Source of the DNA: Lamellibrachia satsuma
Lineage: Eukaryota; Annelida; Polychaeta; Sabellida; Siboglinidae
Assembly: GCA_033239005.1 (NCBI GenBank)
Contig: BSQZ01000034.1
Location: forward strand, 5,448,001-5,512,000
DNA length: 64,000 bases
Direction: 5' to 3'
Part shown: positions 11,018 to 23,479 of the stretch, piece after piece
Layout of the letters: every line of letters begins with the position of its first letter
Position numbering within the stretch: the stretch's first letter is position 1
The notes under the pieces: generated by a model
What the model saw: only the letters and a program-made list of their open reading frames with translations
Told to the model about the DNA's origin: nothing
The model's database searches: none
Translations under genes and position numbers: made by a program

Positions 11018-14000
11018 TCAAGATTTCTGTAGGGCGTAATACGCTATCAAATCATCGACACATTCATCTTCCAAATGAAGTAGTCCGTCAGTTCTGTTCC
11101 TCATTGATGACGACTGCCCACTTTTCCTACTGTTATCCCTACAATTCCCCAGAGACAATCCGTCCAAGGCTGAGACTACTTCGCTGTCCCCATTACAGCG
11201 ACTGCACCGGGAGGCGTCTTTTGATTCGTTCTCAGATTCATCATCGTCAGTTGAGTTGGATCGGCGTGTAACCGTGACGACCGTGCTCTCGTTACCGCTC
11301 TGATGGAGTCGTTCGTTCACACGCATGTTGCACCCGTCTTGCATCATGCACAGCGCGATGCGTGCAATGTTACGCGCGTCGTCGATTCCCGAGTGCTGGT
11401 GACCTTCGAAGGTCATGCCGAGGTTCTCAAGCATGCTAGCAAGGTTTGTGCGCCGACACTTGTACATGTTGCTGAACGTCTTACGGATGTTGATCCACTG
11501 ACGTGCCCAGTGTGGGAACGGGAGCTTGGAGATCTCGCACTGCAACTTCATGAAGCGACTCATATCCCAGGGTCTTCGGAGGAAAAACAACATATTAATG
11601 GGGGATAACAATAATAATTAATATGAAAACTTCTATCGTGCATAAAACCTTGAAAACACAAGCTCAGAGACGCATCAAAACAAACGCGTTCAGCTATCAC
11701 AAAATCGATATACAATGTTTAAAGTTGTCAACAGATGGGTGAATAATATGCCAGGAGGTTAAGTATGATTAATAAGATATGTCTTCAGATGACGGCAAAA
11801 TTGGATGTTTCCTACTGACTGAAGGAGATCAGCACTAGATGACTGAAGGAGATTAGCACTAGATGACTGAAGCTCTAAGGGCTGTCTTATGATATCGCGA
11901 CAGTTGCATTTCATAAGTAAGGAGCCGCTTCAAAACACCAATTCTTTTGCAAAATGTCAGTTCAGCTGCACAAAAATTCTAGTTTGTCCAACAATTTCAT
12001 AAACACTAACTATTAAATTTGTACAAACAAGCCAGCTAAATTGGTTTTTGTGAAATGAATCTTGAGAGAGCGAAAAGTGAATTGCACAGGCAGCTTTAAC
12101 CAATCAAATTGATTACAATTACCTGACAACATGCACTCACCCGTCTGTGACGATGGCAAACTTGCATGGTTTCACAAATCCCTGCTGTTCCATCCAAGTT
12201 TCAACTTGGGTCAACACGTCAGGAAACGTGTCTGCGGACTCGACCATTTCCTGTGGAGAACAGACACCTGTTAACACAGCCTTAAAACTGTTAAAATGGC
12301 CTTACAGCTGTTAGCACGCCCTTAGAGATAAATAAAGATTATGATGAAAATGTGTAATTGATTACAATTTATCATGATTACTCCATGTCCAGTCCTTACC
12401 TGTGTAATGGCAGTCAACTCAATACAGAACTCTGACAGACTCGGGTTGACCACGGGCTTCACGTAACTGTGGAATTCTTCCGTCTGAAATAAAAAGCACT
12501 GTCTATACAGGGATTCCAAAATGCTGGGGGTGTCATATCATGTCAAAAGGTGGTCGTCTACAAATATGCAAAATTATTTTAGAATGGTACATTACGTGTG
12601 AAACTTAAAATAGTTGAATAAATTATACAACTCTGTATGCAATGTGTGGTAGCGTGTAAATAGTGTTGGATAAAGGCATCGATAGTTAATAATTTGATTG
12701 TCATGAGCTGGGGCATCAACCAGAAGGTGGATTTTATTTTGGGTGGTGACGTTGAGATGAGGATATTTTGTACACCCCAGTTATATTATGGAACGCCCAA
12801 CAACTTACAAGACCAGTTTCTGATGTCAGAAACCTGTCAGAAAATTGTTTCTGACACTGCCTTGTCAGAAATACCCTTTCGACTGTCAGAAACCCAACCC
12901 TGGTGTTTGCTAACAAACTTCACAGTTATCTGAACATATGAATGCAGATGTCATTGATGTAGGTGTGATTTACCACTTGACATTTGTGCGTGTCGATGAC
13001 AACGATGGGGAATTCGATGATCTCGTGTCGATAATCTGTTGTGTTTTCCTGACATGTCGCTTCAAAGTCTATGACAAGCAGAAAGTCAACACGAGGCTTT
13101 GCGTTGTGTGGTTGGATTTGGGCCGCCGTCAGTTTACGCCGCTTGTAGTACGCCTTCAAACGCTTCTTCAGCGCTTCCTTCAGGCCCCTGCAGACAATGA
13201 TAAGCAGTCACAAGAATAGACAGAAATAAATACACAGTTTTTTTAGTAGAAAACCAAGTTCTAACAAACACTTTATGAAAAATGTAACAGTGTGTTGATG
13301 GACAACTAAAATTTATTTCTTTTCACAACTTATATAGCAACTAAACTTCTACCATTTGCATTTTTGTTCAAGTAGAAGTGCATCGGAAATGTAGGCATTG
13401 AAATGTATTATGTGTTTCCAATGACACGATGCAAGTAAAACTGTAATTGAAACTACTGTACATACCGGGCTGATATGATTACATCACACAACAGAAAATA
13501 AAACTAATCCTCTCCTTAAAGGGGTGATTTATGATTGGATGATTTATTAAATTTTATTGGTCTGTCAGAAATTGTCATGATGCGAATAACATTATTTTTA
13601 ACCAACCAAAATGCTCCAAATACTAATAATTTCAGTATTACAATGAATGTCTCATAAACACGGAAAAGACCAGATATTTATGCCAATTTACTCAAATTCC
13701 CATTTTACATAATTTCTGACAGTAAAGATGTATTTTGACATCGACAATTTTAAAGAATTTAAGTATTTACAAAATACAAAGCATTCCATAATGGATACTA
13801 GACAGATTTAATCTTTCACAAAATTATTCTAAAATGAGACGAGGGATAAATTGAATTGAAGAAAACCTTTAAAAGACGTTCTTACCGTGTGTCCAATTTA
13901 TACTCAGCGAGCTTCTCTTTCAGTTGCTGCTTTGTCATCTTATTGATCAGACCGTTCTTTACAGCTAGTTGCTTGTACACAACGTCACTATACAGACTAG

Positions 14001-16731
14001 TCCTTGCAGCAGGGTCCTCACCCAGGACCATCTGCGCTTGGTCCCCACTCCACTTGCGGATATCTGACTGCTCCGCCTGACTCCACTCGCTGTACGGGTC
14101 ACGGGAGCCGGGCTTTGCCTCCATGGAAGACACTTGGCTACACCCGTCCTTCTGCCACTGACTGTCTGGGTGGTCAGACGTCTCGTTGCCCCAGTTTTGG
14201 TGGGTCTCCTACAAACACAGGCAAATACTCCATCAGAAACATATGATAGCTACACTGAGCACTGCTGCTCAGATGCTGCGCACACAGTGAAGAAATTTGC
14301 CCCTCACCCTCGGTGGGAACATCTCACCTACCACTGTTTACAACGCAGACCCTTACCAGTGATCGACCTCCAGGGTTTCATTCGTTCAACGAAGCATACT
14401 GGAGTTTTAAAGAGAGAACATACAACGTTTTTCCGGGGGGAGGGGCTTTTTTTGGGTGGTTTATTTCCATATTTTGTTTGTCTGAGATTACAGCATGATG
14501 ACAACAACAACAACAACACTGAACACACGCACACAGTCCAAACATCATGTTTAGAATAATTTTATGGGGGTTAAGTTGGTGTTGGAGATAACACCAAAGC
14601 CAAATGCAACATCAAGGAAACATCATACTTGGCGACAAATCTAGCACAGATACGCTGGTATTTGCTGTTCCCCGATTACTAGTGATGTGTGCCGTATGGT
14701 GGTACATTGGTATTTTTAATGCAGTTTTAAAGCTGGTATTTTTATTCAGCCGAATCGGTATTCCATACATTGTTTCATCTTCCAAAACCATGTGAAAGTC
14801 ACCGAAATTGAACAATAATACAAGGCATTTGGCACACCACTTCCTTCCATGCAGAATGCGTATGTTTGAAAGAGCAAATCACATAAGCTCAGTCCACAGG
14901 GTGGCGCCACTGGCGTTTCCTGCACAAAGTTTGTGGAATGCATCTCCGAATGATTCGGGATCCAGATTACGCTCAAACAAACACATCTCACAGCATTTTT
15001 TTTTACTACAAATAAATTTGTTTCCAGCATCTATGCTGTTTCATCAATAACTACAATTCACTGAATAAGCTAGAAAATTTGAAAACAACACAAAACATTT
15101 GTATTTGAAAGTATGTAAATACTTTTTTATTAATGAAATGAAAGTATTTGTATTGAAATACTTCCCTAAAGTATTTGAAATTTTCAAATACTTTCAAATA
15201 CTATTCCAAATACATTGGGCATTGCATCAATAAATGGCAAGTTAGGTTTTGTATAATGACTTTTCATAACACATAATATTGTCACATGAAAGTACTCTTA
15301 TACTGTATACATTGTAATCATAATCTAAATAACCTGTTACTTTCTGTCCTACATTCATCAGACTGCAGCATGCCACCACACAATATATGGGTGAAACCAC
15401 ACTATCACAAAGTGAAGAATCAAGTTTGCTTTCTATTAAGTTATATACTGCCCCAGCTAACCAACCCTGCTAGGTGACATATCTCAACGTAGGATTTGCT
15501 ACTGTTTCTGCTATAGGCTGTATTGTAAAAAGTATTTTGATAAGTATTTGAAATACTTCCTAATATATTTGTATTAAAATACTTTTTTGTATTTCATAGT
15601 ATTTGCAATTGTATTTGAACCCCTCAAGAGTATTTGTATTTAAATACATTTAACTGTATTTTACCCCATAATTATTATAGACTCTATCTGTTATGATAAT
15701 ATTGTATGCCAGTGTCTTCGTGTACGAAGTACGAACAGTAAAGTAAATGTTAATACAAGGAAAGTCTTGGCATAGTCTTTCAATAGTATGTTTTTAGGTA
15801 TACCAGAAAAAAACGTATACCGTACGATATAACATATACAGTACTTACTGTATACAGCAGAGTCATACGGTACACAGCACCAGCCATTACTATGTTATGA
15901 TGCCAATTTAACACATGCATAATAATGAAACTGAGCAAAATGGACATATTATGAGATGATAATGGGAAAATCCTGACAGAGGTGTTTCTTCAACGTTAAC
16001 AAAAACAATATTTACTTAGGTACCATATTATTTAATACCATAATAGTTAATGTATCTAGAACGTCAAGATAAATAACTTGTCATTTATTTCTAACAAAGT
16101 AGTCATACAAATACATTTTTAAATATATAAAATTATTAATTGACACGGAAGTGCAGGAAAACAAGTGAAAGATCATTAGTACAGGGTTCTGGGTTTAGAT
16201 AAACTTTGCATTAAGCTATTACAGGGTGTAGTTTATATATGTCAGAATGTTGACCAATATTACTATATGTAGATGTTAAAAAATAACCTTGAAACAACTT
16301 TTATGTAGTTTAATTTTAATGTAATTTCATCATTTAATTTTAATGAAAAGTGCCTTGAGTAGTTTCTAACTAGATCTAGTGCTATATAAGTGTAATATTT
16401 CTAACTAGATCTAGTGCTATATAAGTGTAATATTTCTAACTAGATCTAGTGCTATATAAGTGTAATATTTCTAACTAGATCTAGTACTATATAAGTGTAA
16501 TATTTCTAACTAGATCTAGTGCTATATAAGTGTAATATTTCTAACTAGATCTAGTGCTATATAAGTGTAATATTTCTAAATAGATCTATTGCTATATAAG
16601 TTTAATATTTCTAACTAGATCTAGTGCTATATAAGTGTAATATTTTGTAGTGTAAAGAACAGAAACACTGAAAACGAACAACACACCTTTGGACGAACGT
16701 CTTGACTGCAACCACCCGACTCATCCGACAT
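11018..16731 (-). CDS. ERI1: 3'-5' exoribonuclease 1 (ERI1 / 3'hExo-like), complete
   Basis: DEDDh-family exonuclease related to animal ERI1, which trims histone mRNA 3' ends, 5.8S rRNA and small RNA duplexes. Six exons on the minus strand: 16731-16687, 14208-13886, 13187-12974, 12483-12400, 12250-12141, 11573-11018. All have GT/AG junctions and compatible phases; the sum is 1332 bp (443 aa plus stop). The start encodes MSDESGGCSQDVRPK. Exon 2 has a SAP-like helix pair (KMTKQQLKEKLAEYKLDTR). Exon 3 carries VIDFEATC (Exo I Asp and Glu), exons 5-6 join as IVTDGPWDMSRF (Exo II Asp), and exon 6 has HQHSGIDDARNIARIA (Exo III His and Asp). All catalytic positions are present. After the nuclease domain comes a tail of about 100 residues, rich in Ser, Asp and Asn with three CxxC-like cysteines. 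It makes the protein longer than human ERI1 (about 349 aa). No clear polyA signal was seen downstream. Confidence 0.93.
15060..15670. repeat. GTATTTGAAATAC-rich degenerate repeat
   Basis: Two blocks (about 15090-15220 and 15530-15660) of inverted or direct GTATTTGAAATAC-like words, inside the first ERI1 intron. This resembles subterminal sequence of hAT-type MITEs, but clean ends and a target duplication were not found. Confidence 0.4.
16370..16645. repeat. 35-bp minisatellite
   Basis: Eight tandem copies of TTTCTAACTAGATCTAGTGC followed by TATATAAGTGTAATA, ending about 40 bp before the ERI1 first coding exon (on the intron side). Confidence 0.97.
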
Positions 16732-17089
16732 TGTCTGTAGTCCAAGATCTGAGATCACACAATCAATCTTATAACTTGTCATATTCAGCGAATGGGGAAA
16801 CAGGATTGGCAGTTTGTCTGAGGGGTGGTTTCCACATCTTTACAAAACAAATGGCGTCTTCAAGAATAAAGTGGAAACTGCTGAATAAAGCCAGTATAAT
16901 TGATGTGCTCATATCATAGTATGGGAGGACAGTGAAGCTTTATTATGCAAAATCAGGCTCAACTAGCCAAAATCAAAGTGTATTTTTATCTAGTTCCATG
17001 TTGCTGTTTAAACTGCCCTAACTTGGATGAATGCCTTGGACAGTGACTGAGCTACAGCTTGATTGTGCAAATTTACACAAAACTAACCA
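16732..17089. other. ERI1 upstream region, no gene recognised
   Basis: Directly upstream of the ERI1 ATG, so it should contain the 5' UTR and promoter. No TATA box or other element can be assigned with confidence. Confidence 0.4.
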
Positions 17090-17166
17090 CTGAACCAACC
17101 AACCACTGAACCAACCAACCACTGAACCAACCAACCACTGAACCAACCAATCAACCAACCAACCAA
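17090..17166. repeat. AACCAACCACTGAACC tandem repeat
   Basis: Four to five copies of a 16-bp CCAACCACTGAACCAA unit followed by CCAACCAA. Confidence 0.9.
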
Positions 17167-17339
17167 GAAATATTTTATTGAATGTCAAGATACAGCTTCA
17201 TTGTGCAAATTTACAAACAACCAACCACTGAACAAACCAAGAAACATTATTAAATGTAAAGAACAATGCAGTCTACAAATCACAGCAAAGATGATGGAAA
17301 AAAAAAAGTTCCAGTTTGCACAAGTAACTGACTGAGAAG

Positions 17340-18065
17340 AGTGAAAGAGTTGGTGTGAAAGAGTTGGTGTGAAAGAGTTGGTGTGAAAGAGTTGGTGTGA
17401 AAGGGTTGGTGTGAAAGAGTTGGTGTGAAAGAGTTGGTGTGAAGGGTTGGTGTGAAAGAGTTGGTGTGAAAGAGTTGGTGTGAAAGGGTTGGTGTGAAAG
17501 GGTTGGTGTGAAAGAGTTGGTGTGAAAGGGTTGGTGTGAAAGAGTTGGTGTGAAAGAGTTGGTGTGAAAGAGTTGGTGTGAAAGGGTTGGTGTGAAAGGT
17601 TGGTGTGAAAGAGTTGGTGTGAAAGGGTTGGTGTGAAGGGTTGGTGTGAAAGAGTTGGTGTGAATGGTTGGTGTGAAAGAGTTGGTGTGAAAGAGTTGGT
17701 GTGAAGGGTTGGTGTGAAAGAGTTGGTGTGAAAGGGTTGGTGTGAAAGAGTTGGTGTGAAAGGGTTGGTGTGAAAGAGTTGGTGTGAAAGAGTTGGTGTG
17801 AAGGGTTGGTGTGAAAGAGTTGGTGTGAAAGAGTTGGTGTGAAAGAGTTGGTGTGAAGGGTTGGTGTGAAAGGTTAGTGTGAAAGAGTTGGTGTGAAGGG
17901 TTGGTGTGAAAGAGTTGGTGTGAAAGAGTTGGTGTGAAAGGGTTGGTGTGAAAGAGTTGGTGTGAAAGAGTTGGTGTGAAAGAGTTGGTGTGAAGGGTTG
18001 GTGTGAAGGGTTGGTGTGATAGAGTTGGTGTGAAAGAGTTGGTGTGAAGGGTTGGTGTGAAAGAG
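17340..18065. repeat. 12-15 bp minisatellite (GAAAGAGTTGGTGT)
   Basis: About 50 tandem copies of GTGAAAGAGTTGGT and the shorter GTGAAGGGTTGGT. Long minus-strand open frames (SFTPTLSHQLF repeats) are artefacts of the array. Confidence 0.97.
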
Positions 18066-19095
18066 TGAGCAACTGTCCGCCTTTTCATTTCCATGGTGAG
18101 CAACTGTCTGGCACGCAACTGTTCAAGCTCGGAATGGAGGGTAGAAGAGGAAGATTGCGACTGAGATGGGAGGACTGTGTGAAGAGAGATTTGGTGGGAA
18201 CAGGACAGGAGAACAAGAGCGAGGGATAGGGGAAGTGGAGACGACGTTGAAACTGAATCAGTGACGGACGGGGAACATACAAATTGAGGATCGGTATCCG
18301 TGCCAGCCTCACCCTGGACTTCAGGGACAAAGAGAGCAACAACAACAGCAACAACAACAGCAACAACTTTGCAAAATCACACACTAGTGTAACATTCCTA
18401 ACGATATAGTAATTATAAATATGTGTCATTCATGGTCAGGTCTGGGGATCTATCCCGCCAGAACTATTTTCTTTTAATTAAACATTTAACACACTTACAT
18501 AGATTCAAATTAACTGATGGGTGTATGATTAATTAAATTACAATTAACTCATTAATTTCCCAATTAAATTAACCTCATACAATTCGGATGTAGAAGTTTC
18601 ATATGTTCGGATGTAGAAGTTTCATATGTTCATTGTAATGAAACAGAAAAGCAATGTCACTGTTCACTAACAGTCTGATAATCTATAGTAGACCCATACT
18701 GCTCAGCTGCTGCTTGGTGTACAGTTAATTATTGGCTCAAGGATAGGATATTTTTCACAGTTTTGGTCAATAGTGTACAAGCTAGCTACCAACTGAGAAA
18801 AACTCAAGAGAAGTTGGTATAAGCCCCTGGATTTTGTTCAAACATTACCCAACATGTCTAGTTGGCAGCTAGGGTTGGGAGATAGCAATGATTGATTGAG
18901 ATGTTAAGGACTGTTTAATGCTAGAAGCCTGGAACCCTTACCCTACTTCAGTGAATGAATGAATACGCTTATGTGAAATGGATAGATGGCTGGTGGACCT
19001 GGCTTCAAATGACAGCAGCAATCACATTGTCACAGTGTCTCCTGCCAATAGTGCTACAGTTCATTGACTGTCATGATTCGGATACTAAACCATTT
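18066..19095. other. Intergenic, no gene recognised
   Basis: Contains a short CAACAACAACAG tract near 18338-18366 and a duplicated 24-bp stretch (CGGATGTAGAAGTTTCATAT) near 18587-18629. No coding or RNA gene seen. Confidence 0.4.
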
Positions 19096-19103
19096 TTTAT
19101 CAC

Positions 19104-19465
19104 CAGGGGTGGGTTCAATTACACATAATTATTTCAATTACAATTACAATTACATTTCAATTTTTAGTTCAATTACAATTACAATTACACTCATAATTTT
19201 TCAATTCAATTACAATTACACTGTTTCAATTTCAATTACAATTACATTATGCGGAACCAAATATATTCAGCATTTGTTAATTATATAGTTTTGCACTTTT
19301 GCTGAATTTCAATATTTTGTACACAATTGATACACAAATATAACGGTAATGATTGTAAATTGTTGAAGAATTGTGGTTTGAATTTTGAATTGTACTAAAT
19401 AAAAAGACAGCCGTTTAAACATATTTTTATTATATAAATATATATTTTAAATCTGGTATATAGAC

Positions 19466-19546
<81 letters not shown>

Positions 19547-20461
19547 ATGTTCAAATCAATCTAGGTACTTGTCTTAACAGAGGGTACATGATTTTTGCTT
19601 ATATAAAGACATTAGACAATGTCCACAAGGCTTCACCTCCTGTAGTTGCATAATCTGTCTTGGAAAGGAAAGCATGCTGTGTGTCTGTGGCTGTAGCAGT
19701 GCTAATTATTGTTTGCTGAAAGGGTGGATTAGCACCTGTCCATGGCCCTGTGTACTCTAAGGGTCTCTAACCAGACTGCAAACTGGTACAGTATTAAACA
19801 ATGGTAGCCCAGACTGTCTCACTTGAGTCAACATACTGAATTGAGAACAACTAGCACAAGCTCTAAGTGGACTTTAACTCAGGGCTTCTGACTTGAAAAG
19901 ATACTTCCTCTGGAAGACAACTTTGTGTAGCTTCACTGCATTCAAAAAGGGAATAGCTCAGACATACACAATGTCATAAAATATTTGACTGTCAGGCTAT
20001 CTGGTGTCAATACAGCTACACAAGTGTCCACACTTTGTGCTTTTGTATTAAAAGACATACAAAACTATGTTGATCTCAATGCTTATAAACAATTATTTGT
20101 GCTAAATTCATATAAATTAGCGATTACAAAAATCGGAAGTAAAAAAAATCATAAATCAATGATTTTTTTGGAGTGATTTAAATCATGATTTAAATCAATG
20201 ATTTAAATAAAATTATTTAAATCAAACAACCCTGAACCTGTATGAGACTTAAATTATATTTTATTGACAGTTTGTTCAGGTAGTTTGTGATATGAAACAT
20301 ACTGTAATTGATTGTAATTGATTGTAATTGAAATAAATTTTCAATTATACAAAATATAACAATTACAATTACAATTATAGCACAAATTTGAAACCATAAT
20401 CAATTACAATTACACAATTTTGCTGTAATCAATTACAATTACGTAATTGGACCCAGCCCTG
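19104..20461. mobile_element. hAT-type non-autonomous element
   Basis: Left end CAGGGGTGGGTTCAATTAC at 19104; right end is the reverse complement of CAGGGCTGGGTCCAATTAC, finishing at 20461. It is flanked by a perfect 8-bp target duplication TTTATCAC (19096-19103 and 20462-20469). CAG-type ends with 8-bp duplications are the hAT superfamily hallmark. The interior is CAATTACAATTAC-rich subterminal sequence and a (TA)n tract, with no transposase ORF, so it is non-autonomous. A second hAT-like terminus (reverse complement of CAGGGTTGTTTGATTTAAAT) ends inside it near 20232. Confidence 0.88.
19475..19542. repeat. (TA)n microsatellite
   Basis: TA dinucleotide tract within the hAT-type element. Confidence 0.97.
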
Positions 20462-20624
20462 TTTATCACCACTGTTGGGAAATAAATAAATACATAAAAA
20501 CTGCATGTAAAAGACTGAACATGATGCTTGTCTAAGTCCCAGTATGTCAAAGCCAAAATACAGAATTTTTTGGTCTGATTATTTTCAATTAAATAGAATT
20601 TTGGTGTGACTGAAATGGTCAATA

Positions 20625-20766
20625 GTAATAGCAGTGTAATAGCTCAATTACTATGGCTTTGCTTTCTATTACTGTTACATTGCATTTTGTTCCATCTATT
20701 ACTATTACTTGAACAATTGTAATCGTTACTATTACTATTACATATTACTATTACCCCAGGCCTGTT
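20625..20766. mobile_element. Single hAT-like terminus, solo or truncated
   Basis: Ends at about 20766 with the reverse complement of CAGGCCTGGGGTAATAGTAA. The interior is AGTAATAGTAAT-rich, as in hAT MITEs. No partner terminus was found, so it is probably truncated. Confidence 0.4.
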
Positions 20767-20769
20767 CAT

Positions 20770-21327
20770 GGTGTTATTTGCCAGTCTCCTGCTTTGAAAT
20801 ATTTGAACTTTGGGCCACTGTGATGTGTCACTAGGATTTTAATGGGTGCCACATTGCTGGTTTTAACCTGCATTCAGCTTCTGAATCTGGATAATTACTC
20901 AGCAAAGTCCTACTAGAATATTGCGCTGAGGGTTTATTTTATATCCTATAGACCACAGTACAGGTGCATGCAGATGAAGACCATGGTTCATTAAAGTGGG
21001 GTCAGGACGGAATGATTATTTAGATTTGGAACCTAATACTTAATATTTAGTTAAAAGTATTTTTGTTGATATTTGTAAAACTGGTGTGATTGTTGCACAA
21101 AATCACAGTAGAAGGTAACTTTAATTGGCATCCTATCGCCTCAATCAGACCCCCAATTTTATGACACTAAGTAAACATTATAAATACATCCATAACATCA
21201 GATTTATAAGGATCTAATGTCTTTTTGATAGACAATTAACTATTTGGAACATCCTAGAGGAGCAATTGGTTGAGGCTAAAAACGCCTCCAAATTCAAAGA
21301 ATTGCTGGGTCGTGCCCCACGCTCATA
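20770..21327. other. Intergenic, no gene recognised
   Basis: Nothing identifiable on either strand. Confidence 0.35.
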
Positions 21328-22045
21328 TACCCCATTCACACTACAAACAGGTTTCGAGTCGGATTAGTTAATGCGCATTAACTAAGCCGGTTCAGATACC
21401 CAGTTACGTTCACACTGCAACAGCCTGAACCGGAGTAGTTCTCGTCAACTAATGCAGTTCTTTTGAATAATGACTATAGAGTAGCAAGTGGGCGGGGCAT
21501 TAATTAGGTATAATGATGCTGACAGCTACCACTAGGGCGCAGCATCATTTTAATCCAAGATGGATGATCTTTGATCACCCGGTATTCCCGCCAATGCCAT
21601 TCTTTTGACGATCCGGTCGAAAATGTAGCCGTTTCGGGTGGAGCCGTCCAAATGATATTGGACCTCCTCCTCCCCCATACATTAATGAAGGTGTCGACCA
21701 AGTCGCCCCATGATCTGCCACTTTTTGTATTTTATGCCATGCATGGTTTGGGAGCAGCCATTGTAGATTGAGTAATACCACAATTCAATGGGCGGCAACG
21801 ATCGCCAGCCGCAACATCTGGCATTAATCAGGTCAAATTTAGTGAAACTTGGCACTAATCCCCTTTGCATTCACACTAGCAATTTAAACCCGAGTAAAAC
21901 TAAACCGGTGCGAAAGCCCCTCAAGGAGGTGGAGTAGTTTAATCCGGTTTAACTCACTGATCCGGTTTAGATTTTATAGTATGAACGCTCCACGGGAGCG
22001 AAACCGGCTTCGAACCGGATTAAAACTGCTAGTATGAAGGGGGTA
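21328..22045. mobile_element. TIR element / MITE with TACCCC ends
   Basis: Left end TACCCCATTCACACTA; right end is the reverse complement of TACCCCCTTCATACTA. Subterminal GGTTTCGAGTCGGATTA and AACCGGATTAAAACTG words also relate as imperfect inverted repeats. TA lies at both outer edges, which fits either a TA target duplication or TA as part of the terminus. No transposase. Confidence 0.65.
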
Positions 22046-22746
22046 ACAGAGTGGTTAATCAATCATTAGCGAGATAAACAGTTGGGGTTTTCCAATGAAG
22101 AAACAGAAATACTGACAGGTTATGGCGTTGTCTTCTGCCTCTGATCGTCTATTATCGCTGAAGTCTACTAGCTTGACTAGGGCTTTATTTGAGATGTGTC
22201 GGAATGATCCAATCGACACTTTAGTTTTCCACGGGGTCGTTCACCGCCTTAACGTAGTATGAGGCGCCAACGATACCTACCACTGACGCCGTTAGTGTTA
22301 CTTGCAACTTCCATTGGCATTGCGATTGGATTGGCGCCAGACTATTTATGTCGGAGCACGACTTACTTAAACTTGGCAAACCAATATTATTTTTTTTGTG
22401 AATACCACATTTTTCGGTAAAATAGATGACAAAAAAAAGCATGTTATGTCATAAAAAGATCAGCGCGAAAATGCTTACGCTATTGCAACGCAGTTTTTAA
22501 TTAACGTTGAAGAAAGGCCCAGCTTCACAGTTCACAGCTTCGTATTTATGTAAATCGCTTACGCACATGAAAAAAATAGCTGTACCAACTGCATATTTCG
22601 TTCTAAGTCGTAGCCACTAGTCTGATCAGAGGCGTAGTCTCATTGTTCTTCTTTTTCCTCTTCTTCCGTTATTTCACTACCGTCACTATGTGTACAACAA
22701 CGTGAAAGTTTTCTAAGAGTGGCCATCTCTAGAGTTTGTGAGTCCA
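22046..22746. other. No gene recognised
   Basis: Only short open frames. A 35-aa acidic frame on the minus strand (22747-22640) lacks supporting context. Confidence 0.3.
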
Positions 22747-22805
22747 TCACAGGTTATTTTCCCTGAGTGGGATCTTTTACTTCCTCTGGCTCTGGCATAG
22801 ACACC

Positions 22806-22970
22806 AGACAGAACGAACCAACGGCTTTTAATGTCTCTTCCGAAAGACACGGGCAAAGTGAGGTGAACGAATTTGCCCAAGTTTCGAAGCGGCAGCAGGT
22901 GGTTTTGAACCCCGGTCCCTTCGACCGAAAGCCCGAAGCTATATACCACTCAACCGCCGCGCCCCACTCC
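22806..22970 (-). mobile_element. tRNA-derived SINE, copy 3
   Basis: Minus-strand order: GGGGCGCGGCGGTTGAGTGG head, decayed B box GGGGTTCAAAACC, body CGCTTCGAAACTTGGGCAAA, then CACTTTGCCCGTGTCTTTCG and a tail CATTAAAAGCCGTTGGTTC. It has the same tail type as copy 2. Confidence 0.65.
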
Positions 22971-23290
22971 GCGCTGTGGCACCACCGTTTGTGCTTTTCG
23001 TTGTGCCCACATATTCTGGGTGCATATATATATTTTTAAATTACGGTGTCATCCGGGCATTTCGCTAATTCATAAAATAAGAGTTAACTTTTAGGCCTAA
23101 TAAAAAATACACTAGTTTCTCGTCCGGACTTTTTTGAAAGGAAGAGGGAGGCCCTTAGTTATTATTTATAGATTTTTTTGCTATTAGTTTCGAAGATGGC
23201 CGCCATGTTTTAGATGCTCACTGTGGCTGATTATAAGACACGCTATTGTTTTTTCAATGCAACACAGAACATGCCAATTATGTATATTAC

Positions 23291-23470
23291 TACCCAGCCA
23301 GCACGCCGTCATCGGCCCGAGGGCGGATATCAGCGGCTGGCAGGCGGCAGTGCTCGGCACGCGCTTGCCGATCACAGCCCGCTTCCCAGCCGCAGATGCG
23401 GCGCTAGCACTTGCGGGAGGTGATTTATCAGTACTCGGACCGAGGGAGGCCCGAGCACTGATTTCTGACG
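23291..23470 (+). repeat. GC-rich terminal block beginning TACCCAGCCAGCAC
   Basis: An isolated GC-rich stretch in AT-rich surroundings. It opens with TACCCAGCCAGCAC, then CGGCCCGAGGGCGG, GGCTGGCAGGCGG and GGACCGAGGG. The same motifs close the block ending at 33510 in inverted orientation, so this is likely one end of a transposable element. Confidence 0.55.
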
Positions 23471-23479
23471 CGCGCCGCA

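Noticed and set aside
17185..18118. Two overlapping minus-strand frames rich in SFTPTLSHQLFH
   Set aside because: Artefact of the 12-15-bp array.
22640..22747. 35-residue acidic frame on the minus strand (ends EEEEKEEQ)
   Set aside because: Too short, a stop lies just upstream, and there is no splice acceptor or homologue that I recognise.
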